DNA from: Cysteiniphilum marinum
GTDB taxonomy: Bacteria; Pseudomonadota; Gammaproteobacteria; Francisellales; Francisellaceae
NCBI RefSeq assembly: GCF_014857925.1
Contig: NZ_JACYVZ010000004.1
Span: forward strand, 62,001-126,000
Reading direction: 5' to 3'
Length of the DNA stretch: 64,000 bases
Below the pieces are notes generated by a model, which was given only the letters and a program-made list of their open reading frames with translations, was not told the DNA's origin and did no database searches. The position numbers were made by a program, and so were the translations under genes. This document shows positions 20,165 through 29,140 of the stretch, in pieces. The first letter of the stretch is position 1. The number at the start of each line of letters is the position of its first letter.

Positions 20165-22195
20165 ATGAGTTTGGCATATGAGGTAAGTAATCTTAGTTTT
20201 AGCTACCATGGTTCAATGAAATCAACACCTGTGCTACATGACATTAATCTAAACATCACACAAGGTGAGTTTGTTGCCATTGTCGGGGCGTCAGGATCAG
20301 GCAAGTCAACACTACTGCATTTATTAGGTGCAATGCTGACACTTGAATCAGGCAACATCAAAATCAATAGCGAGTCACTTGCCCATGCTGATAGTCGTAA
20401 GCTAGCACAGATACGTGCTAAACATATTGGCTTTGTATTTCAGCAATTTCATCTATTACCCAAGCTAAGTGTATTGGATAACATCCTGTTACCGATGAAT
20501 TATCCGATCAATATCCAACATGATCGCAAAGTATTAAAACAAAAAGCGTATGACATTGCTAAAGAAGTCGGCATTGCCCATCGCCTAGATCATTATCCTA
20601 AAGAGCTATCAGGCGGTGAGCAACAACGTGTCGCGATTGCTAGAGCGTTGATGCGTGATGCCGACATTATCCTTGCCGATGAACCAACGGGTAATTTGGA
20701 TAGTCATAATACCCAGAACATTATGGCGCTATTAACCAAGCTTAATCAACGCGGCAAAACGATTATTTTAGTAACACATGATAAGGAAATTGCTGATTTT
20801 GCGCCGCGCACTATCGAAATTAAAGATGGTAAAGTGCTTGCGGATATTAAAAAGGACAACCAAATAAATTCCTCGGAAAAGAATAACTTAGCAACAGCTC
20901 AAGCCAACAAACAAAAGCCAAGCTCAAGCAGCAGCTACACATATGCCTTAACACATCTTTTTGTATTGGCATTGCGTACATTGATGATCAAGAAAGGTCA
21001 AACACTATTGACTGCATTGGGTGTAATTATCGGTGTTGCTTCCATTATTGTAATGATGACGCTTGGGCAATATGCTAAAGATAAAATTCTAGCGTCTTAT
21101 GATAAATTGGGCGCAAAAACGGTATTATTCTATGCCTACAAGAACTGGATGCAATCAGCATCAGATCATAGCAATTCGGCGTTTGAGCAGCTCTCAGTTA
21201 AAGATGATCTTATGCCGATAAAGCGGATTTTCCCACAGATTACCATGCTATCGCCTTCGATTAGTAGTTATGCCAATAGTGTGATTTTCAACAGTAACAA
21301 GGTGCATCAAAGTCAAATATCAATTCAAGGCGTTAATGAATATTTCTTGCCTATTGTGAATACACAGCTAGCACAAGGCCGTAACTTCTCGGCACTGGAC
21401 ATTCAAAATGCTGATAACGTCTGCATTATTGGTAATGATATTAATCATGAGCTTTTCCCAACACAAAGCGCAATTGGCAATGTCATTAAAATCGGTGATT
21501 ATGGTGGCAGTTATACCTGCTTTGTAATTGGCGTGCTAAAGAAAAAATCTAGCTCAAGCAGTGATGCGTGGAATAATATTAACATGCAGATTCTTCTGCC
21601 TTTCACCTATTTACAAAAGGTCAATTGGAGCTTTTTAGCACAGTTTTATTTTAGTGTTGATGATGTAAACACGGTCATTCCGGTGAGTGACGCGCTTAAA
21701 AATTACTTCACCAGCAAATATGGCAATAGCGGTACCTTTATGGTGTCACCGGATATAGATCTATTGCATAATATACAGACTTTTTTGAATATCTTCACGT
21801 TAATGCTCGCCGTGATCTCGATCGTGTCACTAGTGGTTGCAGGTATTGGTATCACCAATATGATGCTAGCATCAATTTCTGAAAATCTATATGAAATCGG
21901 TTTATTAAAAGCCATTGGTGCCGGAGATCGCACGATTTTTTGGAGCTATTTGATTGAAGCCATTTTACTATGCTTAAGTGCTGGTATTATCGGCTTTATT
22001 TTTGGCGTTGGCAGCTATGAGTTAATCTTATATATCGCCTCAAAATTTGTGCAAGAGATCCAGTTTATCTGGTTCATCTCACCCTTTGCGGTATTACTAG
22101 CGTTTATCTCCGTCGTCAGCTTAGGGATATTAAGCGGCTTGCTACCTGCGCGTAAAGCCGCAGCTTTAGATGTCGTGAAGTGTTTAAACCATTAA
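20165..22195 (+). CDS. MacB-type ABC transporter (ATPase-permease fusion)
   Basis: N-terminal ATPase with Walker A GASGSGKST, signature LSGGEQQRVAIARAL and Walker B IILADEPTG; then a linker and a MacB/FtsX permease with one helix after residue 275 and three near the C terminus. Start taken at the ATG at 20165, 4 bp after the adaptor stop, because the frame upstream overlaps the adaptor. 676 residues. MacB pumps export peptides, macrolides or lipoprotein-like cargo; the substrate here is unknown. Confidence 0.9.
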   Translation: MSLAYEVSNLSFSYHGSMKSTPVLHDINLNITQGEFVAIVGASGSGKSTLLHLLGAMLTLESGNIKINSESLAHADSRKLAQIRAKHIGFVFQQFHLLPKLSVLDNILLPMNYPINIQHDRKVLKQKAYDIAKEVGIAHRLDHYPKELSGGEQQRVAIARALMRDADIILADEPTGNLDSHNTQNIMALLTKLNQRGKTIILVTHDKEIADFAPRTIEIKDGKVLADIKKDNQINSSEKNNLATAQANKQKPSSSSSYTYALTHLFVLALRTLMIKKGQTLLTALGVIIGVASIIVMMTLGQYAKDKILASYDKLGAKTVLFYAYKNWMQSASDHSNSAFEQLSVKDDLMPIKRIFPQITMLSPSISSYANSVIFNSNKVHQSQISIQGVNEYFLPIVNTQLAQGRNFSALDIQNADNVCIIGNDINHELFPTQSAIGNVIKIGDYGGSYTCFVIGVLKKKSSSSSDAWNNINMQILLPFTYLQKVNWSFLAQFYFSVDDVNTVIPVSDALKNYFTSKYGNSGTFMVSPDIDLLHNIQTFLNIFTLMLAVISIVSLVVAGIGITNMMLASISENLYEIGLLKAIGAGDRTIFWSYLIEAILLCLSAGIIGFIFGVGSYELILYIASKFVQEIQFIWFISPFAVLLAFISVVSLGILSGLLPARKAAALDVVKCLNH

Positions 22196-22313
22196 AACCT
22201 CGCGCTTTTACATTGAAGTAATGGAAATCTAAATGCAGGTGCTTATTAAGTTGTTATAATGCCGCCATATACTACATGAGCAAGATAATCCAATAGAAAG
22301 TAAGGATGCAACA

Positions 22314-23321
22314 ATGAGCTACAAACCACCCTTTACGATTACTACCGACACCCTCAATCTGGTGGTTGAAATCAGTCAGGCTGTCGGTCGCTTAAGCGCT
22401 GAGTTTGAACAGGAAAAGCTGCTGCGTCTGCGCAAGGTGAATCGTATGCGTACGGTACAGGGGTCATTGGCCATTGAGGGCAATACACTGTCACAAGAGC
22501 AAATCACTGCCATTCTTGATGGTAAACGTGTGATTGCCCCGCCCAAAGAAGTACTAGAAGCTCAAAATGCCATTGCTACGTATGAACTCATCAACACTTG
22601 GCAGCCTGCTAATAATAACGATTTACTGACTGCACACAGGCTTTTAATGAAGGGGTTGATTGAGGAAGTAGGTCGATACCGCAGTCAGGGTGTTGGTGTT
22701 ATGTCGGGTGATCAAGTGGTACATATGGCGCCACAGGCCGATCGTGTACCCAAGTTGATGCATGAGCTACTGGACTGGCTAAGCACTACTGACTTGCATC
22801 CTTTAATTGCCAGTTGCGTTTTTCATTACGAATTTGAGTTTATTCATCCGTTCTCTGATGGTAATGGTCGCATGGGGCGCTTGTGGCAAACACTGATTCT
22901 ATCGCAGTGGCAGTCTGTCTTTATTAATATTCCCGTCGAAAGTCTGGTGCATCAGCATCAGCAAGCGTATTACCTTGCCATCCGCAGTAGTACCGCCAAA
23001 ACCGATTGCTCACCATTTATTGAATTTATGTTGCAAATGATACTGGATGCCATTGAGGAAAGCACATCACTACCCATTAAAGATGAGGGTTTAAGTGAAG
23101 GGTTAAACAAGGGTTTAAATGCGGGTTTAAAACTATCGGTACTTGATCAAACCATCCTTGAATTAATAAGAACAGACCCGACTATCACCAATGCGCTACT
23201 GGCTGAGCAAACCGGCAAGGCACTTAGTACCATTGAACGCAGAATTAAAAAATTGAAAGAGCACAACTTACTAAAACGGGTTGGTTCTAAGAAAACCGGT
23301 CACTGGGAGGTTTGCCTATGA
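22314..23321 (+). CDS. Fic-domain protein, class II, with C-terminal winged helix
   Basis: 335 residues. The catalytic motif HPFSDGNGRMGR near residue 178 matches HxFx(D/E)GNGRxxR, so AMP transfer is expected. The N-terminal inhibitory helix is SLAIEGN (residues 51-57), the (S/T)xxxE(G/N) motif that autoinhibits class II Fic proteins. The C terminus (from about residue 265) looks like a winged helix: TNALLAEQTGKALSTIERRI. Between these are imperfect repeats EGLSEGLNKGLNAGLKL. No separate antitoxin is needed or seen. Probably a horizontally mobile gene. Confidence 0.93.
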   Translation: MSYKPPFTITTDTLNLVVEISQAVGRLSAEFEQEKLLRLRKVNRMRTVQGSLAIEGNTLSQEQITAILDGKRVIAPPKEVLEAQNAIATYELINTWQPANNNDLLTAHRLLMKGLIEEVGRYRSQGVGVMSGDQVVHMAPQADRVPKLMHELLDWLSTTDLHPLIASCVFHYEFEFIHPFSDGNGRMGRLWQTLILSQWQSVFINIPVESLVHQHQQAYYLAIRSSTAKTDCSPFIEFMLQMILDAIEESTSLPIKDEGLSEGLNKGLNAGLKLSVLDQTILELIRTDPTITNALLAEQTGKALSTIERRIKKLKEHNLLKRVGSKKTGHWEVCL

Positions 23322-23395
23322 CTATAATACCCTCCAGATTTTGGACCGCAGTTAGAGGCACAAAAAGAGTCTCAAAAAATGTTGAACTGTGTGCC
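23321..23395. repeat. Dispersed repeat shared with 58151-58224
   Basis: Begins ACTATAATAC and contains TTTGGACCGCAGTTAGAGGC, then CAAAAAGAGTCTCAAAA and GTGTGCC. A second copy at 58151 differs at roughly one base in eight. It may be the end of an insertion sequence. In the second copy it abuts the broken end of a gene, which supports a mobile origin. Confidence 0.6.
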
Positions 23396-23405
23396 CAATT
23401 GGCGG

Positions 23406-23450
23406 GGTATACCGCTCGTAAATCATTTTGCGGTGTTCGATGTCAAAGAA
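23406..23450. repeat. Relic of the 9.25-kb inverted-repeat family
   Basis: Contains gtaaatcattttgcggtgtt, matching the left arm of the element at 9248 (acaaatcattttgcggtgtt) in 18 of 20 positions. Only one arm is present. Confidence 0.45.
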
Positions 23451-23457
23451 GCTTTTA

Positions 23458-24063
23458 TTAAAACCCGACTTTAAAAACCTTGCCAATTTCAATACCAGCA
23501 ACGGATCTTAGGTAGGCTTGTGCTGCCTCATGTACTGATACTGATTTAAACCCTGGAAAGAATGGTGCATAAGATGCAAGAGCTTCGGTGATAACCGTTG
23601 GGCTTACTGCATTGATACGCACTTGTTGGCGCAACTCTAAGCTTGCAGCTTTGATATAACCTTCAAGTGCGGCATTAACCATTGCAGCAGAGGCGCCAAG
23701 CGCAATAGGCTCTTGATTTAAAATCCCTGTGGTTAGTGTAAATGAGCCGTTATCGTTAATATATTTTAACCCCTCTTGCACGAGATTGACCTGTCCCATC
23801 AATTTATTGTGAAGCCCAAGCATAAAATCAGCTACCGTCATTTCAGTTAACGCTTTAAAAGTTACTTTACCCGTGGTCGATACCAAAGCATCAAATGAGC
23901 CAATCTTGTCATACATGGCTTTGATCGAGTTAAGATCTGCAATATCCACCTCAATATCACCTGAACGTGATACTTTCACAACCTCATAGCCATGGTTTTG
24001 CAATGTATCACAAACACCTTGCCCAATCGTACCCGTCGCACCAACAACAATCACTTTTTTCAT
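23458..24063 (-). CDS. Atypical short-chain dehydrogenase/reductase
   Basis: 201-residue SDR with the nucleotide-binding GATGTIGQGVCDTLQNHGY at the N terminus and the terminal VGF. The usual catalytic Y-x3-K is replaced: the aligned stretch reads ASAAMVNAALEGYIKAAS, with A and N where Y and K are expected. Short SDRs of this kind occur in many bacteria without assigned function. It is either catalytically altered or a binding protein. Confidence 0.85.
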   Translation of the reverse strand: MKKVIVVGATGTIGQGVCDTLQNHGYEVVKVSRSGDIEVDIADLNSIKAMYDKIGSFDALVSTTGKVTFKALTEMTVADFMLGLHNKLMGQVNLVQEGLKYINDNGSFTLTTGILNQEPIALGASAAMVNAALEGYIKAASLELRQQVRINAVSPTVITEALASYAPFFPGFKSVSVHEAAQAYLRSVAGIEIGKVFKVGF

Positions 24064-24109
24064 AACTACATCCTTCTTAAATTATATAACTATACTATCT
24101 ATCAACATT

Positions 24110-24300
24110 CATTGGTCGCTGGCTGAGCATAAGTCGAAGCCAGTATAAGTTACCTATGCAAATATTATCAGGTGTTGTTTTAGATTCTCGGGCTTAATCG
24201 AAATATCCATCATTACCACGAAACTATTGTTTAGGCACTTACATGTCGAATTTATTAGCACTCCCTTCGACTTACACTCAGGGAACGATCAACTCTTCTG
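24110..24300. repeat. REP-like repeat pair in a non-coding gap
   Basis: Between the SDR gene and the next gene (24064-24449) I see no convincing gene. Two inverted copies of a REP-like motif stand there: GGCTGAGCATAAGTCGAAGCC near 24120 and CTTCGACTTACACTCAGGG near 24267. Related motifs occur near 57366-57460. They read as palindromic extragenic repeats and may stabilise or end transcripts. Confidence 0.5.
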
Positions 24301-24449
24301 GGAAAATTCAACGACATTTAATAATCAATCATTACCATTATACTTAATTTCTTTTTTGTTGATAGTTATTTCTTTGTTTCTTTCTTCATGTTTTTTTTAT
24401 GACGCAAGTAACTCCTCCCTATGAGAATACGTAACATACGGATATTGCT

Positions 24450-24962
24450 TTAAAAAAACTTTAATTTCTGCCACCAACTTTTGTTGTGAATATTTTTCTC
24501 AAGCTTTTCGCGCTTTATTGCCAATGAGGTTCTTAAATCATTCGGCGTTAAGCGATGTGAAGCAAAATCATTATTGGTCAAAGGTGATTTTGCCGCTTTA
24601 AATGCGGCATCAATAAGCTCTGAGCAGAACCATTTATCATGCTCATCCATCCAGTCACGACGCCACAAGCCAAGCCCCAAAGCGGATGAATAATCATACT
24701 TCTTACCAAGTTGATTGTTTAAAAAACTAATCAGATTATTCTTTTGTGCATCACTGATTTCTGTACACCACGTTTCTAGCATATCTTGAGATTTACGTAA
24801 ATCATCATAGCTGCGCTTATAAACACCTAATGAACCATTACTACTATAGCAATCATCATCAACTTGCAGCTCGACATGTGAGAAATGTGAACGCGTTACC
24901 CAACGAATGCCATAACTAACGGGGTGATACCTGCGACCAAAATATATTTGAATGAGAGGCAT
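24450..24962 (-). CDS. Permuted papain-like (YiiX/C92-type) protein
   Basis: 170 residues from the ATG at 24962, chosen because AAGGAAA lies just upstream; an open frame runs back to 25022. The conserved pair is His in SHFSHVELQVDDD and Cys in DKWFCSELIDAAF, the circularly permuted NlpC/P60 arrangement. Such enzymes cleave amide or thioester bonds in lipids or peptidoglycan; the substrate is unknown. No signal peptide, so it may act inside the cell. Confidence 0.75.
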   Translation of the reverse strand: MPLIQIYFGRRYHPVSYGIRWVTRSHFSHVELQVDDDCYSSNGSLGVYKRSYDDLRKSQDMLETWCTEISDAQKNNLISFLNNQLGKKYDYSSALGLGLWRRDWMDEHDKWFCSELIDAAFKAAKSPLTNNDFASHRLTPNDLRTSLAIKREKLEKNIHNKSWWQKLKFF

Positions 24963-25143
24963 AACAATTTCCTTTTTATCTTTCCATAAACTCCTTGGCC
25001 AGTATAGCCAAACATTGATCATAATAAACGTAATGTTAATAGAAATAAGCGTATCGTATTTGATTTTTCCAAATTTTTACGTTAATTTGCGCGAACCAAA
25101 AATAGGTCTTTGGTACAAAACAAATCTATAGGGGGTTTATCTC

Positions 25144-25977
25144 ATGACAAAAATGAACAAAATAATTGGCTTATCAGCCATTGCTTTATTAAGCATCTCT
25201 GCAGCAAATGCGGGCGCACAAAGTGGTTTGGTTGTTGGTGGTAACGTTGGTTATTCATTTGCACAAAATGGTTTTGCAAACCACAAAGGTGGTGTAGCTT
25301 TAGGTGGTTTAGTAGGTTATGACTACGCTTTAAATCGTAGCATTAGCGTTGGTGCGGAAATGGATTTGCAATATGCAAACCAAGTATCAAAGACAGCAGG
25401 TAACAAAATCAATGTTTGGAATGTGCCATTATTCTTAGTTGGTAAGTACTACTTTGGTGGCAACAAACAGTTTAATGTCTTTGGTAAAGCAGGCTATGCA
25501 TGGAACCGTGTTGGTGCTAATGATAACTACAGCAAAATCTTCAGACCTGTTGTTGCAGTGGGCGCTGGTTACCAATTGTCTCGCACATTGAATGTATTTG
25601 CACAATACCAATACAACTGGTTACCACAAGGCGGTCACAACATGGGTCAAGCAACGGCTTCTGTTGGTTTGACTTACACGATCCCGATGGGGCCAAGCAA
25701 CTATTTCTCAAATGAAGAGAACAATGCAATCGGTCAAGAGCAACCTGCAATGCATAGCCAACCGACTGCAGCCGCAGCTGCAGTTCCAGCACCAACTGCT
25801 ATTGGCAATGCGGCATATACCGTTAAAAAAGGTGATACATTGTATGATATCGCTGTAGCACATGGCTTATCAAAAACTAAAGGCGCCAACTGTATTGCTA
25901 AAGAAAATAACATCACCAACCCATCTAAGATTCTCGTGGGTCAAAAGCTTGTTATTCCAGCAGTACACTCTTGCTAA
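25144..25977 (+). CDS. Outer-membrane beta-barrel protein with C-terminal LysM domain
   Basis: 277 residues. A signal peptide ending NAGAQS is followed by an eight-strand OmpA/OmpW-like barrel (alternating segments such as LVVGGNVGYSFAQNGF), an Ala/Pro linker (AAAAAVPAPTA) and a LysM domain (AYTVKKGDTLYDIAVAHG...QKLVIP). This anchors the outer membrane to peptidoglycan as OmpA does. A Cys inside the LysM (GANCIAKE) and a C-terminal Cys could pair. Codon choice looks highly expressed (long glycine/alanine runs with GGT/GCA). Confidence 0.85.
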   Translation: MTKMNKIIGLSAIALLSISAANAGAQSGLVVGGNVGYSFAQNGFANHKGGVALGGLVGYDYALNRSISVGAEMDLQYANQVSKTAGNKINVWNVPLFLVGKYYFGGNKQFNVFGKAGYAWNRVGANDNYSKIFRPVVAVGAGYQLSRTLNVFAQYQYNWLPQGGHNMGQATASVGLTYTIPMGPSNYFSNEENNAIGQEQPAMHSQPTAAAAAVPAPTAIGNAAYTVKKGDTLYDIAVAHGLSKTKGANCIAKENNITNPSKILVGQKLVIPAVHSC

Positions 25978-25980
25978 TCA

Positions 25981-26232
25981 ATGATTCATAAAACCATAGC
26001 GCTTATTCTGGCGCTATTTCTACTTAACCCGCTTTGTTATGCTTCGCAAATAAAGTTACTTGGCGAAGCTTCTGACTATGTTATTAAAAAAGGCGATACA
26101 TTGTCATTAATTGCCAAGCATCACAAGATCACAACAAGTTGCTTGGCAAAGTATAACAGGATCAAAAACAGCAATAAGATTTATATTGGTCAGAGCTTGT
26201 ATATTCCCAATCAAGCGCAATGCACTAAATAA
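25981..26232 (+). CDS. Small secreted LysM protein
   Basis: 83 residues: signal peptide (LILALFLLNPLCYA) and one LysM domain (YVIKKGDTLSLIAKHHKI...SLYIPNQAQC). It begins 3 bp after the stop of the OMP-LysM gene, so the two are cotranscribed, and the LysM domains look duplicated from one another. Cys in TTSCLAKYN and near the C terminus repeat the pattern of the other LysM proteins. Confidence 0.82.
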   Translation: MIHKTIALILALFLLNPLCYASQIKLLGEASDYVIKKGDTLSLIAKHHKITTSCLAKYNRIKNSNKIYIGQSLYIPNQAQCTK

Positions 26233-27118
26233 GATACAAAAGCTTCAAGCCAACAGCACTCACATTGCTGTTAATGCTATTGTTTTTTGCGGGAACATAA
26301 ATATAGCTTGCCCATGGCGCAATAATAAAGCGTCCATAGCTGCTATCAAAATTAAAGCCAACACCTAATAATGAATACAATCCACCATGATTCGTAGTCG
26401 ATTGTGACAGCGTGCCTAAACCATTAGCTTGATAAAAATCCACTTGCGTATTGTTGTAATAGATATAACCAAGCTCAGTGCGACTGGAGATTGAAAAATA
26501 ATGATTAAAATGAAATGCACTAGATTGCAATACCCCTGCATGCAAATATAGATCATCCTGATTGGTGCCACTGGTATTGATCAAAGCCAACATCATCGGT
26601 TCAGTTGTACGATATTTTGAGTAATTTGCCGTAGTGTAAACACCTGGCGTTATATGAAATCTTCCTTGAATAAATTCATAACCAAGGCTTAAAGTTGACG
26701 TTGCAAAGTAATGCTCAAGATTAGTGTGTTGATCAATGTTATAATCATTGGCACGCAGATTAATGCGCCCTGTTCCTGCCGCACCATGGATATACCAATG
26801 CGCTTGCCAATGATTATAAGTGCTAATAACACCAAAAATAGCGCCACCCATCCATTCAAATGTTGCGGCTGTGCCTACAACATTAAAAAGATTCAAACGA
26901 GTATGCGTATAGCGCGTCTCAAGTGTTGGACCAAAATACCAGTGATTATCCAGTCGATTATCTGAATTATGCAATGCCATCGTAGGATGCAAATCATCTA
27001 GGTCATGATTATCGACAACATTTGCAGCAATAGCAGATTCAACCAAGCCCAGTAATAAGCATAGCCCACGATAAAACGGGAGTTTATTTCTTATATCCAT
27101 TATTTGTTTAGGTTCCAT
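26225..27118 (-). CDS. Putative outer-membrane beta-barrel protein
   Basis: 297 residues with a signal-like N terminus (FYRGLCLLLGLVESAIAANV) and many alternating amphipathic strands with aromatic ends (WYFGPTLETRYTHTRL; FIIAPWASYIYVPA), as in autotransporter-like barrels. The final strand ends ...GLKLLYLI. No passenger domain. An ATG six codons downstream is a possible start. Its 3' end overlaps the LysM gene by 8 bp, convergently. Confidence 0.65.
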   Translation of the reverse strand: MEPKQIMDIRNKLPFYRGLCLLLGLVESAIAANVVDNHDLDDLHPTMALHNSDNRLDNHWYFGPTLETRYTHTRLNLFNVVGTAATFEWMGGAIFGVISTYNHWQAHWYIHGAAGTGRINLRANDYNIDQHTNLEHYFATSTLSLGYEFIQGRFHITPGVYTTANYSKYRTTEPMMLALINTSGTNQDDLYLHAGVLQSSAFHFNHYFSISSRTELGYIYYNNTQVDFYQANGLGTLSQSTTNHGGLYSLLGVGFNFDSSYGRFIIAPWASYIYVPAKNNSINSNVSAVGLKLLYLI

Positions 27119-27214
27119 CTAATCATTCTTAGGTTGAGTATAGTTGATAATTGCAAACCATCATTATTTCTTTGACTATACTCAGCATGTGTGCGATCAA
27201 CCTTAACTGGGATA

Positions 27215-27310
27215 ATGATGATGAATGAGTTATTTTTGTTTGGTCTACTTGCTTGCTTTATATTTGTTAGTCTTATTATGGTCTGGGTGAATACGGTGGT
27301 GATTATTTAG
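27215..27310 (+). CDS. Possible single-helix small membrane protein
   Basis: 31 codons beginning MMMNELFLFGLL and consisting almost entirely of one hydrophobic helix. The ribosome site is weak (ctggga). Small membrane proteins of this length exist (for example KdpF and CydX types), but no family match is claimed. Confidence 0.3.
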   Translation: MMMNELFLFGLLACFIFVSLIMVWVNTVVII

Positions 27311-27745
27311 TTTGGATATAAGATGTATATTTTCCATTTTTCTAAATGATTACAAGTCTGTTTGTAGATTTATTGAGTTAAATTAGTTATTATTTAGCAG
27401 TGCAGATAGCTTATCTTTAAGTGAACCACCCCGTCACTTAAACGTAGGTTGCCTTACTTGCTAATAGCCCCCATCTAGAGGCAAAAATTAAAGGAATATA
27501 TAAATTTTGGCATGGATATCTGCATTTTAAGATCAAACCCTAATAGGGATATAGGTGTTGTAATATTCATGTTTGAGCGTTAAATATTAGCTCATTTATG
27601 TGTATTTCAGATTTTGATACGTTGATACGTATATTACCTTTTGAGTTTATATTATCTAAAAGTGAATCCTCTTATAATGGTTATGCTTATGCTAAAAGAT
27701 TAGCTTCAGCAGATAATATAAATCTTTAAATACAAGGGGGTTACG
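27311..27745 (+). other. Intergenic stretch with a possible 43-codon ORF (27598-27729)
   Basis: AT-rich stretch between the small membrane ORF and the SAHH-like gene. It holds an inverted repeat TTAAGTG...CACTTAA at 27417-27441, and an ORF of 43 codons (MCISDFDTLIRILPFEF...) ending 16 bp before the next gene. That ORF lacks a clear ribosome site, so it may be leader sequence. The downstream gene has its own strong AAGGGGG site. Confidence 0.3.
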
Positions 27746-29140
27746 ATGTATGTTGTAAATCAAGTTAAAAGTAAAATGTCACCTTATCAAGTGGATTTGG
27801 TTGATGATATGGTGAATGACCTATCAGACACAAGTCGGGTTTATTTGAAAAATATTTTATCAAGATCTTATGTGATTGGTGTACAACACTTAATGGAAAC
27901 GGAGTTATGCTTATTTGATGGTTTATTGTGTGCAGGTGCAATACCAGAACAAATTAGATTTGCTGGTAAGTTGTATTCCGATTATTTTCCTGCTATTCAA
28001 ACTTTGAGAGGTAAAGGAATTAACATTCACACCATTAACCACACGGTAAAGCCAGGAGAGTTTTCTATTGCAATAAAACAGACAATTAGAGATATGTGGC
28101 AATATGCATTAGCTGACATCGAGGATGCAAATAATATTGATAACATCATTATTTTAGATGAAGGCGGCAGGGCGTTAGAGGAAATTCCTCGTTATTTGAA
28201 GAATAAATATAATGTGATTGTCATAGAGCATACAAGAGGAGGTCTGTACAATAGTGCTTCTCAACATATGAATATACCCATTTTAAAGCCCGCGTTATCG
28301 GCGGTTAAAAAAATATTAGAATCTCCTAAAATTGTCAGTAAAGTGGTAAAAACCGTTTTACAAAAAATCAGCAAATTACCTTATTCACAATATAAGGTAT
28401 ATGGAGTGGTTGGGTTAGGTAATATCGGGGCTGCCTTATCAAGAGAGCTTGTTAATAATGGCTATGAAGTCATTGCTTTTGATACAGAGTCTGAAAAGTG
28501 CAAATCACTGAAAGATAAAAGCAGCGTTGAATTGGCTTCAACATTGGATGAATTAATTCATAATTCAGAAGTCATTATAGGAACAACAGGAAAAGATATT
28601 AGTGTAGACTTTAATTTTAAAGAGCACTTATGTCATGATATCTTTTTGATTAGCGCTAGCTCTGAAGACAAGGAGTTCAAATCACTTCTAAAATCAGTTG
28701 ATGGCAATAAACCATTACAAAACGACATTAAATTAAAGACATACAACGGTAATACCACAACCATTCTTTCAGGTGGATTTCCTGTCAACTTTGATCAAGC
28801 CAGTGAGTCTGTACCAATTAAAGATATATGCATTACACGTGCATTAATGTTGGGATCAATTTTTCAAGCCTGTTTCTTACTAAGGTACCTAAATTTAGAT
28901 GACGTAACGAGTAATTTAAGCCTGGCAACGGATGCTTCATTACAATATTACTTAGCACAAAAATACCTAGCTTACGATCATGGCGATGACTTTAACAATG
29001 AAGTACGGCAAATTTTTTCATCATTAGATTGTATAAAGTCTTTTTCTGAGGGAATGAGTCTTGACTGTGATGAGTTTAAATTATTACTTGCTCTAAAAAA
29101 TGACTTCAGCACAAGCGCGGAAAAATCTAGAGCTGGATAA
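27746..29140 (+). CDS. Divergent S-adenosylhomocysteine-hydrolase-like NAD-binding protein
   Basis: 464 residues. A Rossmann motif GVVGLGNIGAALSRELVNNG (about residue 220) with an acidic end (VIAFD) indicates NAD binding. Flanking segments follow the SAHH plan: IIILDEGGRALEEIP corresponds to the ILDDGGD region, IGTTG to TTTG, and TTTILSGGFPVNFD to the IILLAEGRLVNL region. The catalytic KxxxDN segment of true SAHH is not recognisable, so ordinary hydrolase activity is doubtful. It converges with the next gene (48-bp overlap at the 3' ends) and lies near a methyltransferase. Confidence 0.65.
   Translation: MYVVNQVKSKMSPYQVDLVDDMVNDLSDTSRVYLKNILSRSYVIGVQHLMETELCLFDGLLCAGAIPEQIRFAGKLYSDYFPAIQTLRGKGINIHTINHTVKPGEFSIAIKQTIRDMWQYALADIEDANNIDNIIILDEGGRALEEIPRYLKNKYNVIVIEHTRGGLYNSASQHMNIPILKPALSAVKKILESPKIVSKVVKTVLQKISKLPYSQYKVYGVVGLGNIGAALSRELVNNGYEVIAFDTESEKCKSLKDKSSVELASTLDELIHNSEVIIGTTGKDISVDFNFKEHLCHDIFLISASSEDKEFKSLLKSVDGNKPLQNDIKLKTYNGNTTTILSGGFPVNFDQASESVPIKDICITRALMLGSIFQACFLLRYLNLDDVTSNLSLATDASLQYYLAQKYLAYDHGDDFNNEVRQIFSSLDCIKSFSEGMSLDCDEFKLLLALKNDFSTSAEKSRAG

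Noticed and set aside
24227-24424. 65-codon ORF with a hydrophobic C-terminal half
   Set aside because: It runs through a REP-like repeat and has no ribosome site; no coding signal beyond the open frame.
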